Source of the DNA: Rossellomorea aquimaris
GTDB taxonomy: Bacteria; Bacillota; Bacilli; Bacillales; Fictibacillaceae
Direction: 5' to 3'
Assembly (NCBI GenBank): GCA_020524245.1
Contig: JAIVLN010000005.1
Location: 124,001 to 188,000 of the forward strand
DNA: 64,000 nt
Part shown: one piece after another, positions 55,686 to 64,000 of the stretch
How positions within the stretch are numbered: position 1 is the stretch's first letter
How the letters are laid out: each line of letters opens with the position of its first letter
Translations under genes and position numbers: made by a program
Notes under the pieces: model-generated
The model's input: the letters and a program-made list of their open reading frames with translations, nothing else
What the model was told of the DNA's origin: nothing
Databases searched by the model: none

Positions 55686-56684
55686 TCAATTGATGGTTTC
55701 GTCTTGTTCCTCCATGATGAGGTCTGAGAATAAGCCATATACGAATCGATCAGCATCGAACTCATAAAGGTCATCGACTTTTTCGCCAAGACCGACCAAT
55801 TTTACCGGGATTTCAAGTTCATGACGAATGGCAAGGACGATTCCACCTTTGGCCGTTCCATCCAGTTTCGTCAACACAAGTCCACTGACATCGGTCGTTT
55901 GGCTGAATGTCTTCGCCTGGCTCATCGCATTTTGACCTGTTGTCGCATCGACGACAAGAAGCACTTCATGTGGAGCATTCGGAATCTCACGTCCGATGAC
56001 GCGTTTGATCTTCTCAAGTTCATTCATCAAGTTGACTTTATTCTGAAGTCGGCCTGCCGTATCACACAAGAGTACATCAACGCCACGGGATTTTGCGGAT
56101 TGGACCGCATCGTAAACCACCGCTGCAGGGTCTGAACCTTCACTATGTTTGACAACATCCACACCGACACGGTCGCCCCAAACTTGCAATTGATCGATTG
56201 CTCCAGCACGGAACGTATCTCCTGCAGCCATCATGACCGTCTTACCTTCCTGCTTCAGCTTGTGCGCGAGTTTTCCGATTGAAGTCGTCTTTCCGACACC
56301 GTTCACTCCAACAAACAAGATGACCGTCAAACCGTCCTCTTGGATGTTCAGTTTATTGTCCTCGTCTTCTTTCTCCAGAAACTCTGCAAGCTTTTCTGAG
56401 ATGACGACTTGCAATTTTTCAGTGTCTTTAATGTTCTGACGTCTAGCTTCATCCTTCAATTCATCAATCAGATCCATAACGGTGGCTACACCGACATCCG
56501 CTTCAATCAGAATCTCTTCTAATTCTTCAAAGAACTCCTCATCGACTTTACGGTAATTTTTCACGAGTTCGTTGACTCGAGTTGAAAAAGAATTACGGGT
56601 CTTCTCCAGTCCGTCTTTAAATTTCTCGGTTACCGTCTCACTTTGGTTCGTGAACTTTTCTTTCATTCGTTTGAAAAAACTCAT
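55686..56684 (-). CDS. ftsY: SRP receptor GTPase FtsY
   Basis: FtsY receives SRP-ribosome complexes at the membrane. The 332-residue protein lacks the long acidic domain of E. coli FtsY, as is normal in Bacilli. It has a basic N-terminus (FFKRMKEKF), N domain, G1 GVNGVGKTTSIGKLAHK near residue 130, DTFRAGAIDQLQVW, DTAGRLQNKVNLM and TKLDGTAKGG. A GGAGG site precedes ATG 56684. It follows smc by 14 bases and is followed by a terminator. Confidence 0.98.
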   Translation of the reverse strand: MSFFKRMKEKFTNQSETVTEKFKDGLEKTRNSFSTRVNELVKNYRKVDEEFFEELEEILIEADVGVATVMDLIDELKDEARRQNIKDTEKLQVVISEKLAEFLEKEDEDNKLNIQEDGLTVILFVGVNGVGKTTSIGKLAHKLKQEGKTVMMAAGDTFRAGAIDQLQVWGDRVGVDVVKHSEGSDPAAVVYDAVQSAKSRGVDVLLCDTAGRLQNKVNLMNELEKIKRVIGREIPNAPHEVLLVVDATTGQNAMSQAKTFSQTTDVSGLVLTKLDGTAKGGIVLAIRHELEIPVKLVGLGEKVDDLYEFDADRFVYGLFSDLIMEEQDETIN

Positions 56685-56698
56685 GTTATCCTCCTAAA

Positions 56699-59600
56699 CT
56701 ACGTCGTTACTAGCTCTTTCGTATCTTCCAATTTCACAGAAACAAGGTTGGAAACGCCTGATTCCTGCATAGTGACGCCATACAGCACATCAGCCTCTTC
56801 CATCGTTCCTTTACGGTGTGTGACTACGATGAACTGGGTCTCTTCACTGAAAGCACGCAGGAACTTTGCAAACCGGCTTACGTTCGCTTCATCAAGAGCA
56901 GCCTCTACTTCATCCAAAATACAGAATGGAACAGGCCGGACTTTCAGAATCCCAAACAGAAGTGCGATGGCAGTTAGTGCCCTCTCTCCTCCAGAAAGAA
57001 GCGCCATATGCTGAAGCTTCTTCCCTGGAGGTTGCGCAAGGATGTTGACACCCGTGTTCAACAGATCATCGGGATCAGTCAATTCAAGGTCCGCTCGTCC
57101 CCCTCCGAAGAGTTCACTGAAAATCGTCCGAAAATGCGTTCGGATCTCAAAGAATGACTCCTTGAACCGTTTCGTCATTACTTCGTCCATCTCTGTAATG
57201 ATACCGTATAGCGTCGCTTTCGCTTCGTTCAAGTCGTCACGCTGATCTGTCAAGAAGTTAAATCGCTCAGAAACACGATCATATTCTTCAATTGCACCGA
57301 GATTGACTGTGCCTAATTCTTCGATCGCCCGCTTAATCAATTTCACTTTCGTACGAGCTTCATCAGGGTCCATTTCCAGCTTGTACTTTTCTTTAGCGCG
57401 CTCATACGTCAACTGATATTCTTCACTCAAGTGAGTCAATCGATTTTCAAGCTCCACATCCAGGCGGTTCATCCGGACTTCTTCTTGGTGAATTCCGTCT
57501 GACATCTGTTTATGGACTCGTTTTAATTCTTTCAATTCCATTTCGTGCTTTTCTATATTTTCTTGTCTCTCTGTCCGTTCCTTACGCCGGTCACCGATTA
57601 ACTGGATGGTCGCATCCTTGTCTTTGCGATGCTGTATAATTTGCTCATCCAACGCTTCTTCATCAGATGAACTCGTGTTAACCGCTTCTTCTAGTAACCA
57701 GAATTCCTCTTCCGCTTCTTCTAAAGCTTGAACTGTTTCACTCTGATCATTTTGAAGACGATGAACAGTATCTTTTGAATTCGTGTACTGTTGTTCATAT
57801 TGAGCAACGCTCACTTTGAGTGTCGTAATCGACTCATTCAAGTCTTCCTTCGTCGTTTGAACGTTTTTCTTTTGATGCGTCAAACGTTCGACCTCTGTTT
57901 CAAGCTCTGATGCCTTTACTTCAGAGGACTCTAATGATTCCTTCAAGGTCGATATTCTTTTTTCCATCGTTTCCTTTTCTGAATGGAAAGCACCTTTCTC
58001 ACGGTCATACAGATAGAGATGCTCGTTGATGTTTTTGCTTTCGAGTTCAATCTCACGAAGTTCGCCTTTCAATTGTTGTTCTTTAAGACGAATCTGTTCA
58101 CCGTTTTCGCGCATCGTTTCCATACTCGATTTTTGCTCTTGTAACTCGTTTTTCCCGTTTTTCACTTCCATTTCCAGCTTTTCTGTTTGGACTTCCATGG
58201 AAGATAATTTTTCAGTAATCGTTTCTAACTCTCGTTGCCTCGATAACAGAGAGCTGTTCTTCTGTTTTAGGCTACCACCTGACATCGATCCGCCCGGATT
58301 GACGACATCTCCTTCAATGGTGACGATTCGGTATCGGTGCTTCAAGATCCTGGCCATAGCGTTCGCACCTTCTAAATTCTGTGCAATCACTACATTCCCA
58401 AGCAAGTTTTCAATGACGTTTCGATATCGGTCGTCAAAGGTTACAAGATCGGATGCGATTCCGATAAATGCGTTATGGCTCCGCACCTTCTCTTCCTCTT
58501 GTGCCGGTAGTTTCCGACTGCGAATAACTGACATCGGTAAAAAGGTCGCTCGTCCGAGTCGCTTCTGTTTTAGAAATGAGATGGCAGCTCGCGCATTCTC
58601 TTCAGAATCTACAACGACATTCTGCGTAGCTGCACCAAGGGCTGTTTCAACTGCGGTCTCTTGCTCCTTCGCTACGGTCACAAGTTCAGCAACAGCCCCC
58701 TCAATTCCATTCAAGCGCTTTCCACGTTCTTTAAGGATCTCACGGACTCCCTGGAAAAACCCACTGTAATCCTCTTGCATCTCCTCAAGCATTTCTTTTT
58801 TTGAACGGAATTGCTGGATGAACTGATAAGCCTTATAAAGGTTCGATTCTTTCTCAGAAAGGTTCGCTTCATCTTGTTCAATTTGTCTTTTCAACTTCAA
58901 AAACCCGTCCATCTGTGATTCCAGTTGCTCTTGCACAACGGAGAGCTGCTCCGTCAGTTCGGCTTTTCTAGAAGTGATTTTCTCCCGCTCTTCGATATAT
59001 TGCTCATGACGTTCATCGAGTTTGCTCGTTTTGTTCGATTGCTGCTCAAGCTGCTCCGTCAAATAACGGATTTCGTTTTTGATGGAGGTTTGCTCATTCA
59101 GACAATCGAAGTATTGGCTTTTCAACTGTTCAAGCTCTTCTTCAATATTTTTGTCCATCATGACGAGCTGACCTTCTTCTTCTTTCAACTGTGCCTTCAA
59201 TTGACTCAGTTTGTCCTGATGCTGCTTCAACACTTTTTTTTCACCCGTCAGCATCTGATCGATGGATTGTTTCTTCTCTTTGTGACTTGCTATCTTCTTT
59301 GTCAGCTGTTCTTTATTCTGATGATAGTTCTTCTTTCTCTCCCGCATGACTTCACGTTTACCTTCATGCTTTTCAAGCTCTTCGCTGACGTTCAGTAAGA
59401 CATCCTGTAATTCATCAATCGACTCATCCAAAGCAGACAACTCATCACGGATCTTATCGATGGAAGCTTCTTTTTTAGACACTTGTTCCTGAAGCTTCAC
59501 TTCTTCCTCTTTCAATCGTTCAATCTCTTTGGATTTCGCTTCCCAGCGACTATGTAGATCCTCGATTTCATGGACAATCAATGCCGATTCGATAACCTCA

Positions 59601-60265
59601 AGCTCACTCTTTTTATCAAGATAATCCCTTGCAATGGAAGCCTGGATTTTGAGAGGCTCAACTTGATCTTCTAATTCATAAAGTATATCTTCCACTCTGT
59701 TGAGGTTTTCTTCTGTTTCCTTAAGCTTTTGCTCCGCCTTGATTTTACGTGTCTTATATTTCAAGACACCAGCCGCTTCTTCAAAAATCTTACGGCGATC
59801 TTCTGGTTTGCTGCTTAAAATCTCTTCGACTTTACCTTGTCCGATGATGGAGTAGGCTTCTCTCCCTAAACCTGAATCCATGAACAAATCGATGATGTCT
59901 TTCAATCGACATTGCTGGCGGTTGATTAAATATTCACTATCTCCGGATCGGTAAACTCTACGAGTAATACTGATTTCATTATATTCAATCGGTATATGCT
60001 GATCTTCGTTATCTAACGTAAGTGTCACTTCGGCAACATTCAGTGGTCTACGTGTATCACTACCGGCAAAAATGATGTCTTCCATCTTTGCGCCACGCAA
60101 CGATTTGGCTGATTGTTCACCAAGAACCCAACGGACTGCATCCGATATATTACTTTTTCCACTGCCGTTCGGGCCTACAACGGCTGTAACCCCTGGAACG
60201 AACTCGATTCCGATTCGTTCAGCAAAGGACTTGAACCCGACGACATCTAAACGTTTGAGGAACAT
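56699..60265 (-). CDS. smc: Chromosome condensation ATPase Smc
   Basis: Smc with ScpA and ScpB organises and segregates the chromosome. The 1188-residue protein has the N-terminal Walker A GPNGSGKSNISDAVRWVLG (about residue 32), two long coiled coils rich in Glu, Gln and Lys (about 170-500 and 680-1000), a hinge around 520-660 (GAATQNVVVDSEENA, GGSMSGGS) and the C-terminal ABC signature LSGGERALTAIALLF with Walker B CILDEVEAALD. Length matches B. subtilis Smc. It is separated from rnc by a plus-strand gene, so it likely has its own promoter in 60266-60411. Confidence 0.98.
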   Translation of the reverse strand: MFLKRLDVVGFKSFAERIGIEFVPGVTAVVGPNGSGKSNISDAVRWVLGEQSAKSLRGAKMEDIIFAGSDTRRPLNVAEVTLTLDNEDQHIPIEYNEISITRRVYRSGDSEYLINRQQCRLKDIIDLFMDSGLGREAYSIIGQGKVEEILSSKPEDRRKIFEEAAGVLKYKTRKIKAEQKLKETEENLNRVEDILYELEDQVEPLKIQASIARDYLDKKSELEVIESALIVHEIEDLHSRWEAKSKEIERLKEEEVKLQEQVSKKEASIDKIRDELSALDESIDELQDVLLNVSEELEKHEGKREVMRERKKNYHQNKEQLTKKIASHKEKKQSIDQMLTGEKKVLKQHQDKLSQLKAQLKEEEGQLVMMDKNIEEELEQLKSQYFDCLNEQTSIKNEIRYLTEQLEQQSNKTSKLDERHEQYIEEREKITSRKAELTEQLSVVQEQLESQMDGFLKLKRQIEQDEANLSEKESNLYKAYQFIQQFRSKKEMLEEMQEDYSGFFQGVREILKERGKRLNGIEGAVAELVTVAKEQETAVETALGAATQNVVVDSEENARAAISFLKQKRLGRATFLPMSVIRSRKLPAQEEEKVRSHNAFIGIASDLVTFDDRYRNVIENLLGNVVIAQNLEGANAMARILKHRYRIVTIEGDVVNPGGSMSGGSLKQKNSSLLSRQRELETITEKLSSMEVQTEKLEMEVKNGKNELQEQKSSMETMRENGEQIRLKEQQLKGELREIELESKNINEHLYLYDREKGAFHSEKETMEKRISTLKESLESSEVKASELETEVERLTHQKKNVQTTKEDLNESITTLKVSVAQYEQQYTNSKDTVHRLQNDQSETVQALEEAEEEFWLLEEAVNTSSSDEEALDEQIIQHRKDKDATIQLIGDRRKERTERQENIEKHEMELKELKRVHKQMSDGIHQEEVRMNRLDVELENRLTHLSEEYQLTYERAKEKYKLEMDPDEARTKVKLIKRAIEELGTVNLGAIEEYDRVSERFNFLTDQRDDLNEAKATLYGIITEMDEVMTKRFKESFFEIRTHFRTIFSELFGGGRADLELTDPDDLLNTGVNILAQPPGKKLQHMALLSGGERALTAIALLFGILKVRPVPFCILDEVEAALDEANVSRFAKFLRAFSEETQFIVVTHRKGTMEEADVLYGVTMQESGVSNLVSVKLEDTKELVTT

Positions 60266-60366
60266 GTAAGATTCCCCCTTCCCTTGAATACATACCTATA
60301 TATTTTATCATAAAGAGGAAAGCTGAAGAAGAATACAAGTGAAATTCAACAAGTGCCTATGATTCA

Positions 60367-60375
60367 TGCTACAAT
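60367..60375 (+). promoter_or_regulatory. Extended -10 promoter of the UPF0435 gene
   Basis: TGCTACAAT is an extended -10 element (TGn-TACAAT) ending 36 bases before the GTG start at 60412. No good -35 lies 17 bases upstream, which is typical for extended -10 promoters. Confidence 0.5.
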
Positions 60376-60411
60376 GAAAATTGATCAACGAATGGTAGAA
60401 AGGATGGTTCT

Positions 60412-60639
60412 GTGAATCTTAGTGTCAAAAGCCATGAAAATATGGCATATATGCTTGAGCAAATGCAAAAACAAATGCAAGTAGTCAATACAGGGGTTAT
60501 GCGTTCTGAAGACTTTGATGTCGATCAATATGAAGATCTGAAGGACTTATATGAATTCGTCATGAAAAAAGACCATTTCAGTGTCAGTGAGACAGAAGGC
60601 ATCATTCAAGAATTGAGTGAGTTGCGCAAAAGCAAATAA
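60412..60639 (+). CDS. UPF0435 (YfkK-like) protein, only plus-strand gene
   Basis: The 75-residue protein matches the UPF0435/DUF1128 family of Bacillaceae (B. subtilis YfkK): LSVKSHENMAYMLEQMQ, VNTGVMRSEDFDVDQYEDLKDLYEFVMKK in parts, and the end FSVSETEGIIQELSELRKSK. It is acidic, helical and has no known function. GTG 60412 has AAAGGA seven bases upstream. It lies between smc and rnc, facing against both, with its own promoter and a terminator shared with rnc. B. subtilis has no gene at this point. Confidence 0.9.
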   Translation: MNLSVKSHENMAYMLEQMQKQMQVVNTGVMRSEDFDVDQYEDLKDLYEFVMKKDHFSVSETEGIIQELSELRKSK

Positions 60640-60646
60640 GTCAGGA

Positions 60647-60676
60647 AAGGGTTGCCTCCAGTTCGGGGCAACCCTT
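60647..60676. terminator. Bidirectional terminator between UPF0435 gene and rnc
   Basis: AAGGGTTGCC (60647-60656) pairs with GGCAACCCTT (60667-60676), ten pairs, loop 10 bases. The plus strand continues CTTCATTTC and the minus strand TCCTGAC after the T pair. It lies between the convergent genes and can serve both. Confidence 0.8.
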
Positions 60677-60687
60677 CTTCATTTCAC

Positions 60688-61449
60688 TCATTTAGAATTC
60701 AAGTATTGTAAAGCTTCCCGGGCGGCTTGTTGCTCCGCTTCCTTCTTGGAACGGCCATGCCCCACTCCTAATCGTTCACTGCCCAAATATACTTCTGATG
60801 TGAACTCACGGTTGTGTGCAGGACCTGTTTCTTGTACGATCCGATAATCCAGTGTACCGTGATTTTCACGTTGTATGAACTCCTGTAGCTGACTCTTGAA
60901 ATCCATCACATGGGAAAAAGCACCTTCATTAATCTTAGGATACACAAATTCGTCCAAAAAGCTCTCTACCACTTCAAGTCCTTGATCGAGATAAAGAGCA
61001 CCAATGAAGGCTTCGAAAACATCCGCCAATAGCGCAGGTCGGGTACGTCCGCCTGTATTTTCTTCCCCTTTACCCAATAAAACAAGATCTCCGAATTTCA
61101 ATTGATGTGCAAAGGTCACTAATGATGGTTCACATACGATGGCTGCACGTAGCTTGGTCAATTCACCTTCGGACATATTGTGATATTTCTTATACAAGTA
61201 CTGTGAAATCGTCAGCTCAAGGACTGCATCTCCTAAAAATTCGAGGCGTTCGTTATCGTCACTAGGACGTTTACGATGCTCATTCACATACGATGAATGA
61301 GTAAAAGCTTGAAACAACAATTTTTCATTATTGAAGTGGATGTGCAATTCCTTTTGAAACGCAGCAAAACGGACCGATAGTTCTTCTTTCGTAAATGGTC
61401 TGCGCTTCGGTCTTGGATATTTATTCTTTGATGAAGTACGGTTGGACAT
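60688..61449 (-). CDS. rnc: Ribonuclease III
   Basis: RNase III cuts double-stranded RNA in rRNA precursors and mRNAs. The 253-residue protein has the catalytic signature [14 protein letters not shown] near residue 60, a second acidic cluster at [15 protein letters not shown], and the C-terminal dsRBD ([30 protein letters not shown]). ATG 61449 follows GGAGGTCACT; the upstream start four codons earlier is in the site. It follows the acpP terminator and meets the UPF0435 gene at a shared terminator. Confidence 0.97.
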   Translation of the reverse strand: MSNRTSSKNKYPRPKRRPFTKEELSVRFAAFQKELHIHFNNEKLLFQAFTHSSYVNEHRKRPSDDNERLEFLGDAVLELTISQYLYKKYHNMSEGELTKLRAAIVCEPSLVTFAHQLKFGDLVLLGKGEENTGGRTRPALLADVFEAFIGALYLDQGLEVVESFLDEFVYPKINEGAFSHVMDFKSQLQEFIQRENHGTLDYRIVQETGPAHNREFTSEVYLGSERLGVGHGRSKKEAEQQAAREALQYLNSK

Positions 61450-61536
61450 AGTGACCTCCATAATTCCTTTCGCATGTCATTTTTCTAGTGTGTGTTCAAT
61501 TGGTTCTGTCTTTATTTTAGCAGAAAATTAGATAAA

Positions 61537-61560
61537 GGGCTGACCGGTAAGGGTCAACCC
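61537..61560 (-). terminator. Intrinsic terminator after acpP
   Basis: GGGCTGACC (61537-61545) pairs with GGTCAACCC (61552-61560), nine pairs with one G-U, followed on the minus strand by TTTATCTAATTTT. It makes acpP a possible single-gene transcript. Confidence 0.65.
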
Positions 61561-61567
61561 CGACAAA

Positions 61568-61801
61568 CTATTGATGGCTATTTATGTAAGTTACTACATC
61601 GCCAACAGTAGCAATCTTTTCTGCATCTTCGTCAGAAATCTCCATGTCGAACTCATCTTCAAGTTCCATAACAAGTTCAACAACATCTAGAGAGTCTGCT
61701 CCAAGATCTTCTTTAAAAGAAGATTCTAGTTTCACTTCTTCCTCATCAACCCCTAAACGGTCAACGATGATTTTTGTAATACGCTCTTGAATGTCTGCCA
61801 T
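61568..61801 (-). CDS. acpP: Acyl carrier protein
   Basis: ACP carries growing acyl chains on phosphopantetheine. The 77-residue acidic protein has the attachment Ser37 in [26 protein letters not shown] site precedes ATG 61801. A good promoter and a terminator frame it, which suits the high level of ACP a cell needs. A 385-base gap separates it from fabG. Confidence 0.98.
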   Translation of the reverse strand: MADIQERITKIIVDRLGVDEEEVKLESSFKEDLGADSLDVVELVMELEDEFDMEISDEDAEKIATVGDVVTYINSHQ

Positions 61802-61824
61802 GTCCGTTCACCTCCTCTCAAGTA

Positions 61825-61853
61825 ATTATACGAGAAGTACACGACTTCGTAAA
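61825..61853 (-). promoter_or_regulatory. SigA-type promoter of acpP
   Basis: Minus-strand TTTACG (61848-61853), 17 bases, TATAAT (61825-61830), 24 bases before the ATG. The -10 is perfect. Confidence 0.65.
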
Positions 61854-62104
61854 TTGTGATTGTCTCAATCTTTTAGGTTTTGTTAAATAGTCATGTTGAT
61901 TTCTTGAAAATCATTACCACTCCACGGACGAACCGCAATGAGGAATGTTGAGAATTTCATCTGGTATTAACAATGAATAATTAACTAGCTTTTAAGAATA
62001 TCAAACAAAGTCTCGAAGATTTATGCTTCGGCATGTTTTAAAATGAAAGCTAAAAATTGAGGACAAACAGGGCCTCGAAATACAAGGCACGCATTGTAAT
62101 GAAC

Positions 62105-62158
62105 ACTGCCTAATACCGTCGCGTTCTGTGACAACGGCAGTACTAGCACTTCCTGTGC
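62105..62158. repeat. Structured element between fabG and acpP
   Basis: Two nested hairpins lie side by side. ACTGCC/GGCAGT (62105-62110, 62136-62141) encloses GTCGCG-TTC-TGTGAC (62118-62132). The second is GCAC-TTCCT-GTGC (62146-62149, 62155-62158) flanked by TAC/GTA. Both share the phrase TTC(C)TGTG. No gene was found in the 61854-62186 gap. This may be a scattered repeat or a remnant; its origin is unknown. Confidence 0.5.
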
Positions 62159-62186
62159 GTAGGACCTGTTTACCAGAAATTTTCAG

Positions 62187-62927
62187 CTACATCACCATTC
62201 CGCCGTCGACGTGGAGAGTCTGCCCCGTAATATAACTCGCCTCATCCCCCGCCAAGAACCTCACAGCTGCTGCGATATCTTCTGGACGACCGAGTCTTGA
62301 GAGTGGAATTTGTTTGAGCATTTCATCTTTCACATCACCTTCGAGTGCGTCGGTCATATCGGTTTCGATAAATCCAGGCGCGACCGCGTTGACTGTGATA
62401 CCTCGGCTGGATAGTTCTTTTGCTGTTGTTTTTGTCAATCCGATGACTCCGGCTTTGGCTGCAACATAATTCGCTTGTCCTGGGTTGCCGGATACACCGA
62501 CGATGGAGGCGATGTTGATGATGCGTCCGGAGCGCTGTTTCATCATTTGACGGGTCACCGCTTTTGTGCAGTTGAAGACTCCTTTAAGATTCGTGTTGAT
62601 GACAGCATCCCATTCTTCTTCTTTCATTCTCATCAACAGGTTATCACGTGTGATTCCTGCATTGTTGACCAGGATATCAAGTGACCCGAATGTGGAGATG
62701 ACTTCTTTGATCATAGATGTTACGGAGTCCATGCTCGCTACATCGGATTGGATCGCGAAGGCGGTGCCACCGTTTTCTTGGATTTCTTCTACGACTTTAC
62801 GGGCTTTTTCTTCACTTCCAGAATAGTTGACAGCAACGGAAGCTCCTTGTCGGGCAAGTTCTAATGCGATTGCTCGTCCGATTCCTCTAGAAGCACCGGT
62901 TACTAACGCAGTTTTACCACTAAGCAT
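62187..62927 (-). CDS. fabG: 3-oxoacyl-ACP reductase FabG
   Basis: FabG reduces 3-oxoacyl-ACP with NADPH in fatty acid elongation. The 246-residue SDR enzyme has [26 protein letters not shown], catalytic Ser in NIASIVG and YxxxK in YVAAKAG, and the C-terminal [15 protein letters not shown]. An AAGGAGG site precedes the ATG, 4 bases after the fabD stop. Its 3' side shows a 385-base gap rather than the short spacing to acpP usual in Bacilli. Confidence 0.97.
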   Translation of the reverse strand: MLSGKTALVTGASRGIGRAIALELARQGASVAVNYSGSEEKARKVVEEIQENGGTAFAIQSDVASMDSVTSMIKEVISTFGSLDILVNNAGITRDNLLMRMKEEEWDAVINTNLKGVFNCTKAVTRQMMKQRSGRIINIASIVGVSGNPGQANYVAAKAGVIGLTKTTAKELSSRGITVNAVAPGFIETDMTDALEGDVKDEMLKQIPLSRLGRPEDIAAAVRFLAGDEASYITGQTLHVDGGMVM

Positions 62928-62931
62928 CGTT

Positions 62932-63873
62932 TCATACCTCCTTCAGTTTTTCCATCGCAGCAGTTAATGATTCAGAATCAGAAATGGCGATGGTCGTTGC
63001 ACGACGATGGATTTTCTTTACTAATCCAGATAGAACTTTACCTGGTCCGATTTCGACGAATGTATCTACTCCCTCGTCTAACAAAAACTGAATCGTTTCT
63101 TCCCAACGAACAGGAGAATATATTTGTTCGATCAATTTCTTCTTGATTTCAGAAGCGTCTGTTATTGCAGTTGCTGTAACATTCGCAACAACTGGGATGG
63201 CAGCGTCAGAAAACGTCAATTCATCGAGGACGTCTCCCATCTTGTCCGCAGCTGGCTTCATCAATTCAGAGTGGAATGGACCACTGACTTGAAGAGGGAT
63301 GATTCGCTTCGCACCTTCTTCTTTTGCAATGTCAGACGCCTTTTCTACTCCCTCTTTCGTACCAGAGATGACAATCTGTCCAGGACAATTCAAATTCGCT
63401 AATTGGACAGAATCTCCAGCTTCTGTCACACGGTTTGCGATGGTTTGAAGTGTATCTGCATCCATTCCTAGGATGGCTGCCATAGCCCCTTCCCCTGCAG
63501 GAACGGCTTCTTCCATGAACATGCCGCGCTTTCGTACAGCATAAACGGCATCTTCAAAAGAAAGTGCACCGGAAGCAACCAAAGCAGTGTACTCACCTAA
63601 ACTGTGTCCTGCTGTATAGTCTGGTTGAATTCCGTGTTCTTCCATCGCTTTCAAGATCGCTATGCTCGTAGTCAGTAGCGCTGGTTGTGTATTTTCCGTT
63701 CTTGTTAACGCATCTTCCGGACCGTTTTTGATGATATCGGATAGCTCGAATCCAAGTCTTTGGTCCGCTTGCTCAAACACTGCTTCAGAGCGTTCGTTTT
63801 CCTTTGCGATTTCTTGTCCCATCCCTACTTGCTGGGAGCCTTGTCCTGGAAATAAAAATGCTACTTTACCCAT
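62932..63873 (-). CDS. fabD: Malonyl-CoA:ACP transacylase FabD
   Basis: FabD moves malonyl from CoA to ACP. The 313-residue protein begins [16 protein letters not shown], has the nucleophile Ser in [10 protein letters not shown] near residue 92, Arg in VRKRGMFM and catalytic His in [13 protein letters not shown] 63873 abuts the plsX stop (TGAATG) with GAGGA inside plsX, so translation is coupled. Confidence 0.97.
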   Translation of the reverse strand: MGKVAFLFPGQGSQQVGMGQEIAKENERSEAVFEQADQRLGFELSDIIKNGPEDALTRTENTQPALLTTSIAILKAMEEHGIQPDYTAGHSLGEYTALVASGALSFEDAVYAVRKRGMFMEEAVPAGEGAMAAILGMDADTLQTIANRVTEAGDSVQLANLNCPGQIVISGTKEGVEKASDIAKEEGAKRIIPLQVSGPFHSELMKPAADKMGDVLDELTFSDAAIPVVANVTATAITDASEIKKKLIEQIYSPVRWEETIQFLLDEGVDTFVEIGPGKVLSGLVKKIHRRATTIAISDSESLTAAMEKLKEV

Positions 63874-64000
63874 TCATTCCTCATTCCCTTCCAAACGAGA
63901 TGCCTTTTCTGTAATAATATCCACCATGTCATGTTCGACCATATGACGTGCTTGACGAATCGCGTTTAAAATCGCATTGGCATCCGAGGATCCATGTGCT
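63874..64000 (-). CDS. plsX: Phosphate acyltransferase PlsX, 3' end only
   Basis: The last 42 residues are seen. They read [20 protein letters not shown] and then [21 protein letters not shown] in parts, which fits the C-terminal end of PlsX (acyl-ACP:phosphate acyltransferase), where HGSSD is conserved. The stop at 63874 touches the fabD ATG. The plsX-fabD-fabG-acpP order is that of B. subtilis. Confidence 0.9.
   Translation of the reverse strand, partial: AHGSSDANAILNAIRQARHMVEHDMVDIITEKASRLEGNEE

Noticed and set aside
58026-58769. Plus-strand open frame of 247 codons opposite smc
   Set aside because: Antisense to the Smc hinge and coiled coil, Ser/Phe/Arg-rich shadow, no start signals.
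1-64000. CRISPR arrays, prophage, transposases, tRNA or rRNA genes
   Set aside because: No regular direct repeats with spacers, no phage or transposase genes, and no tRNA- or rRNA-like folds were recognised.

Overview
The window is a contiguous chromosomal stretch of a motile, endospore-forming-type Bacillaceae (order Bacillales). The evidence is gene order and protein type: an almost complete B. subtilis-like run from plsX through the fla/che operon to rseP, Gram-positive flagellar proteins (FliY, SwrB, SwrD, the short hook protein, the CheC/CheD pair), CodY, and an AT-leaning composition with strong GGAGG ribosome binding sites. The genus cannot be fixed from this sequence alone. Every gene but one lies on the minus strand, so transcription runs from high to low coordinates. 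No tRNA, rRNA, CRISPR array, prophage or insertion sequence was seen.

In transcription order: (1) 64000-60700, lipid synthesis and RNA processing: plsX (partial), fabD, fabG, acpP, rnc. (2) 60640-53100, chromosome segregation and protein targeting: a plus-strand UPF0435 gene sits between rnc and smc; then smc, ftsY, a cluster of palindromes with a terminator, then ylxM, ffh, rpsP and khpA. (3) 53000-46700: rimM, trmD, rplS (own promoter and leader), lepB, rbgA, rnhB, the ylqG-ylqH pair (FliK-like and FlhB C-terminus-like) and an unlisted 51-residue ORF. (4) 46500-35900: sucCD, dprA, topA, trmFO, then xerC-hslV-hslU-codY from its own promoter.

(5) 35600-7350 is one fla/che operon of about 28 kb and 33 genes: flgB flgC fliE fliF fliG fliH fliI fliJ motE-like fliK flgD, a TIGR02530-type gene, flgE swrD fliL fliM fliY cheY fliO fliP fliQ fliR flhB flhA flhF flhG cheB cheA cheW cheC cheD sigD fapA-like swrB. 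Genes overlap or nearly abut, and many start at GTG or TTG just after the preceding Shine-Dalgarno. The operon makes rod, motor, switch, export gate and hook, then chemotaxis adaptation, and ends with the sigma factor for late flagellar genes. A TAGACA-17-TAAAAT promoter lies upstream of flgB with DegU-like half-sites and a CodY-box-like sequence. (6) 7350-1: rpsB, tsf, pyrH, frr, uppS, cdsA, dxr and the 5' part of rseP, covering translation, UMP kinase, ribosome recycling, undecaprenyl and phospholipid precursors, isoprenoids and a site-2 protease.

Most of the window is well known core genome. The less ordinary points are the regulatory layout before flgB, the hairpin that replaces a Shine-Dalgarno before swrD, the palindrome cluster after ftsY, a structured element between fabG and acpP, the plus-strand UPF0435 insertion, the small CxxC ORF before sucC, the N-terminus of HslV, and a possible leader peptide before uppS. 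No wholly new multi-gene system was recognised.
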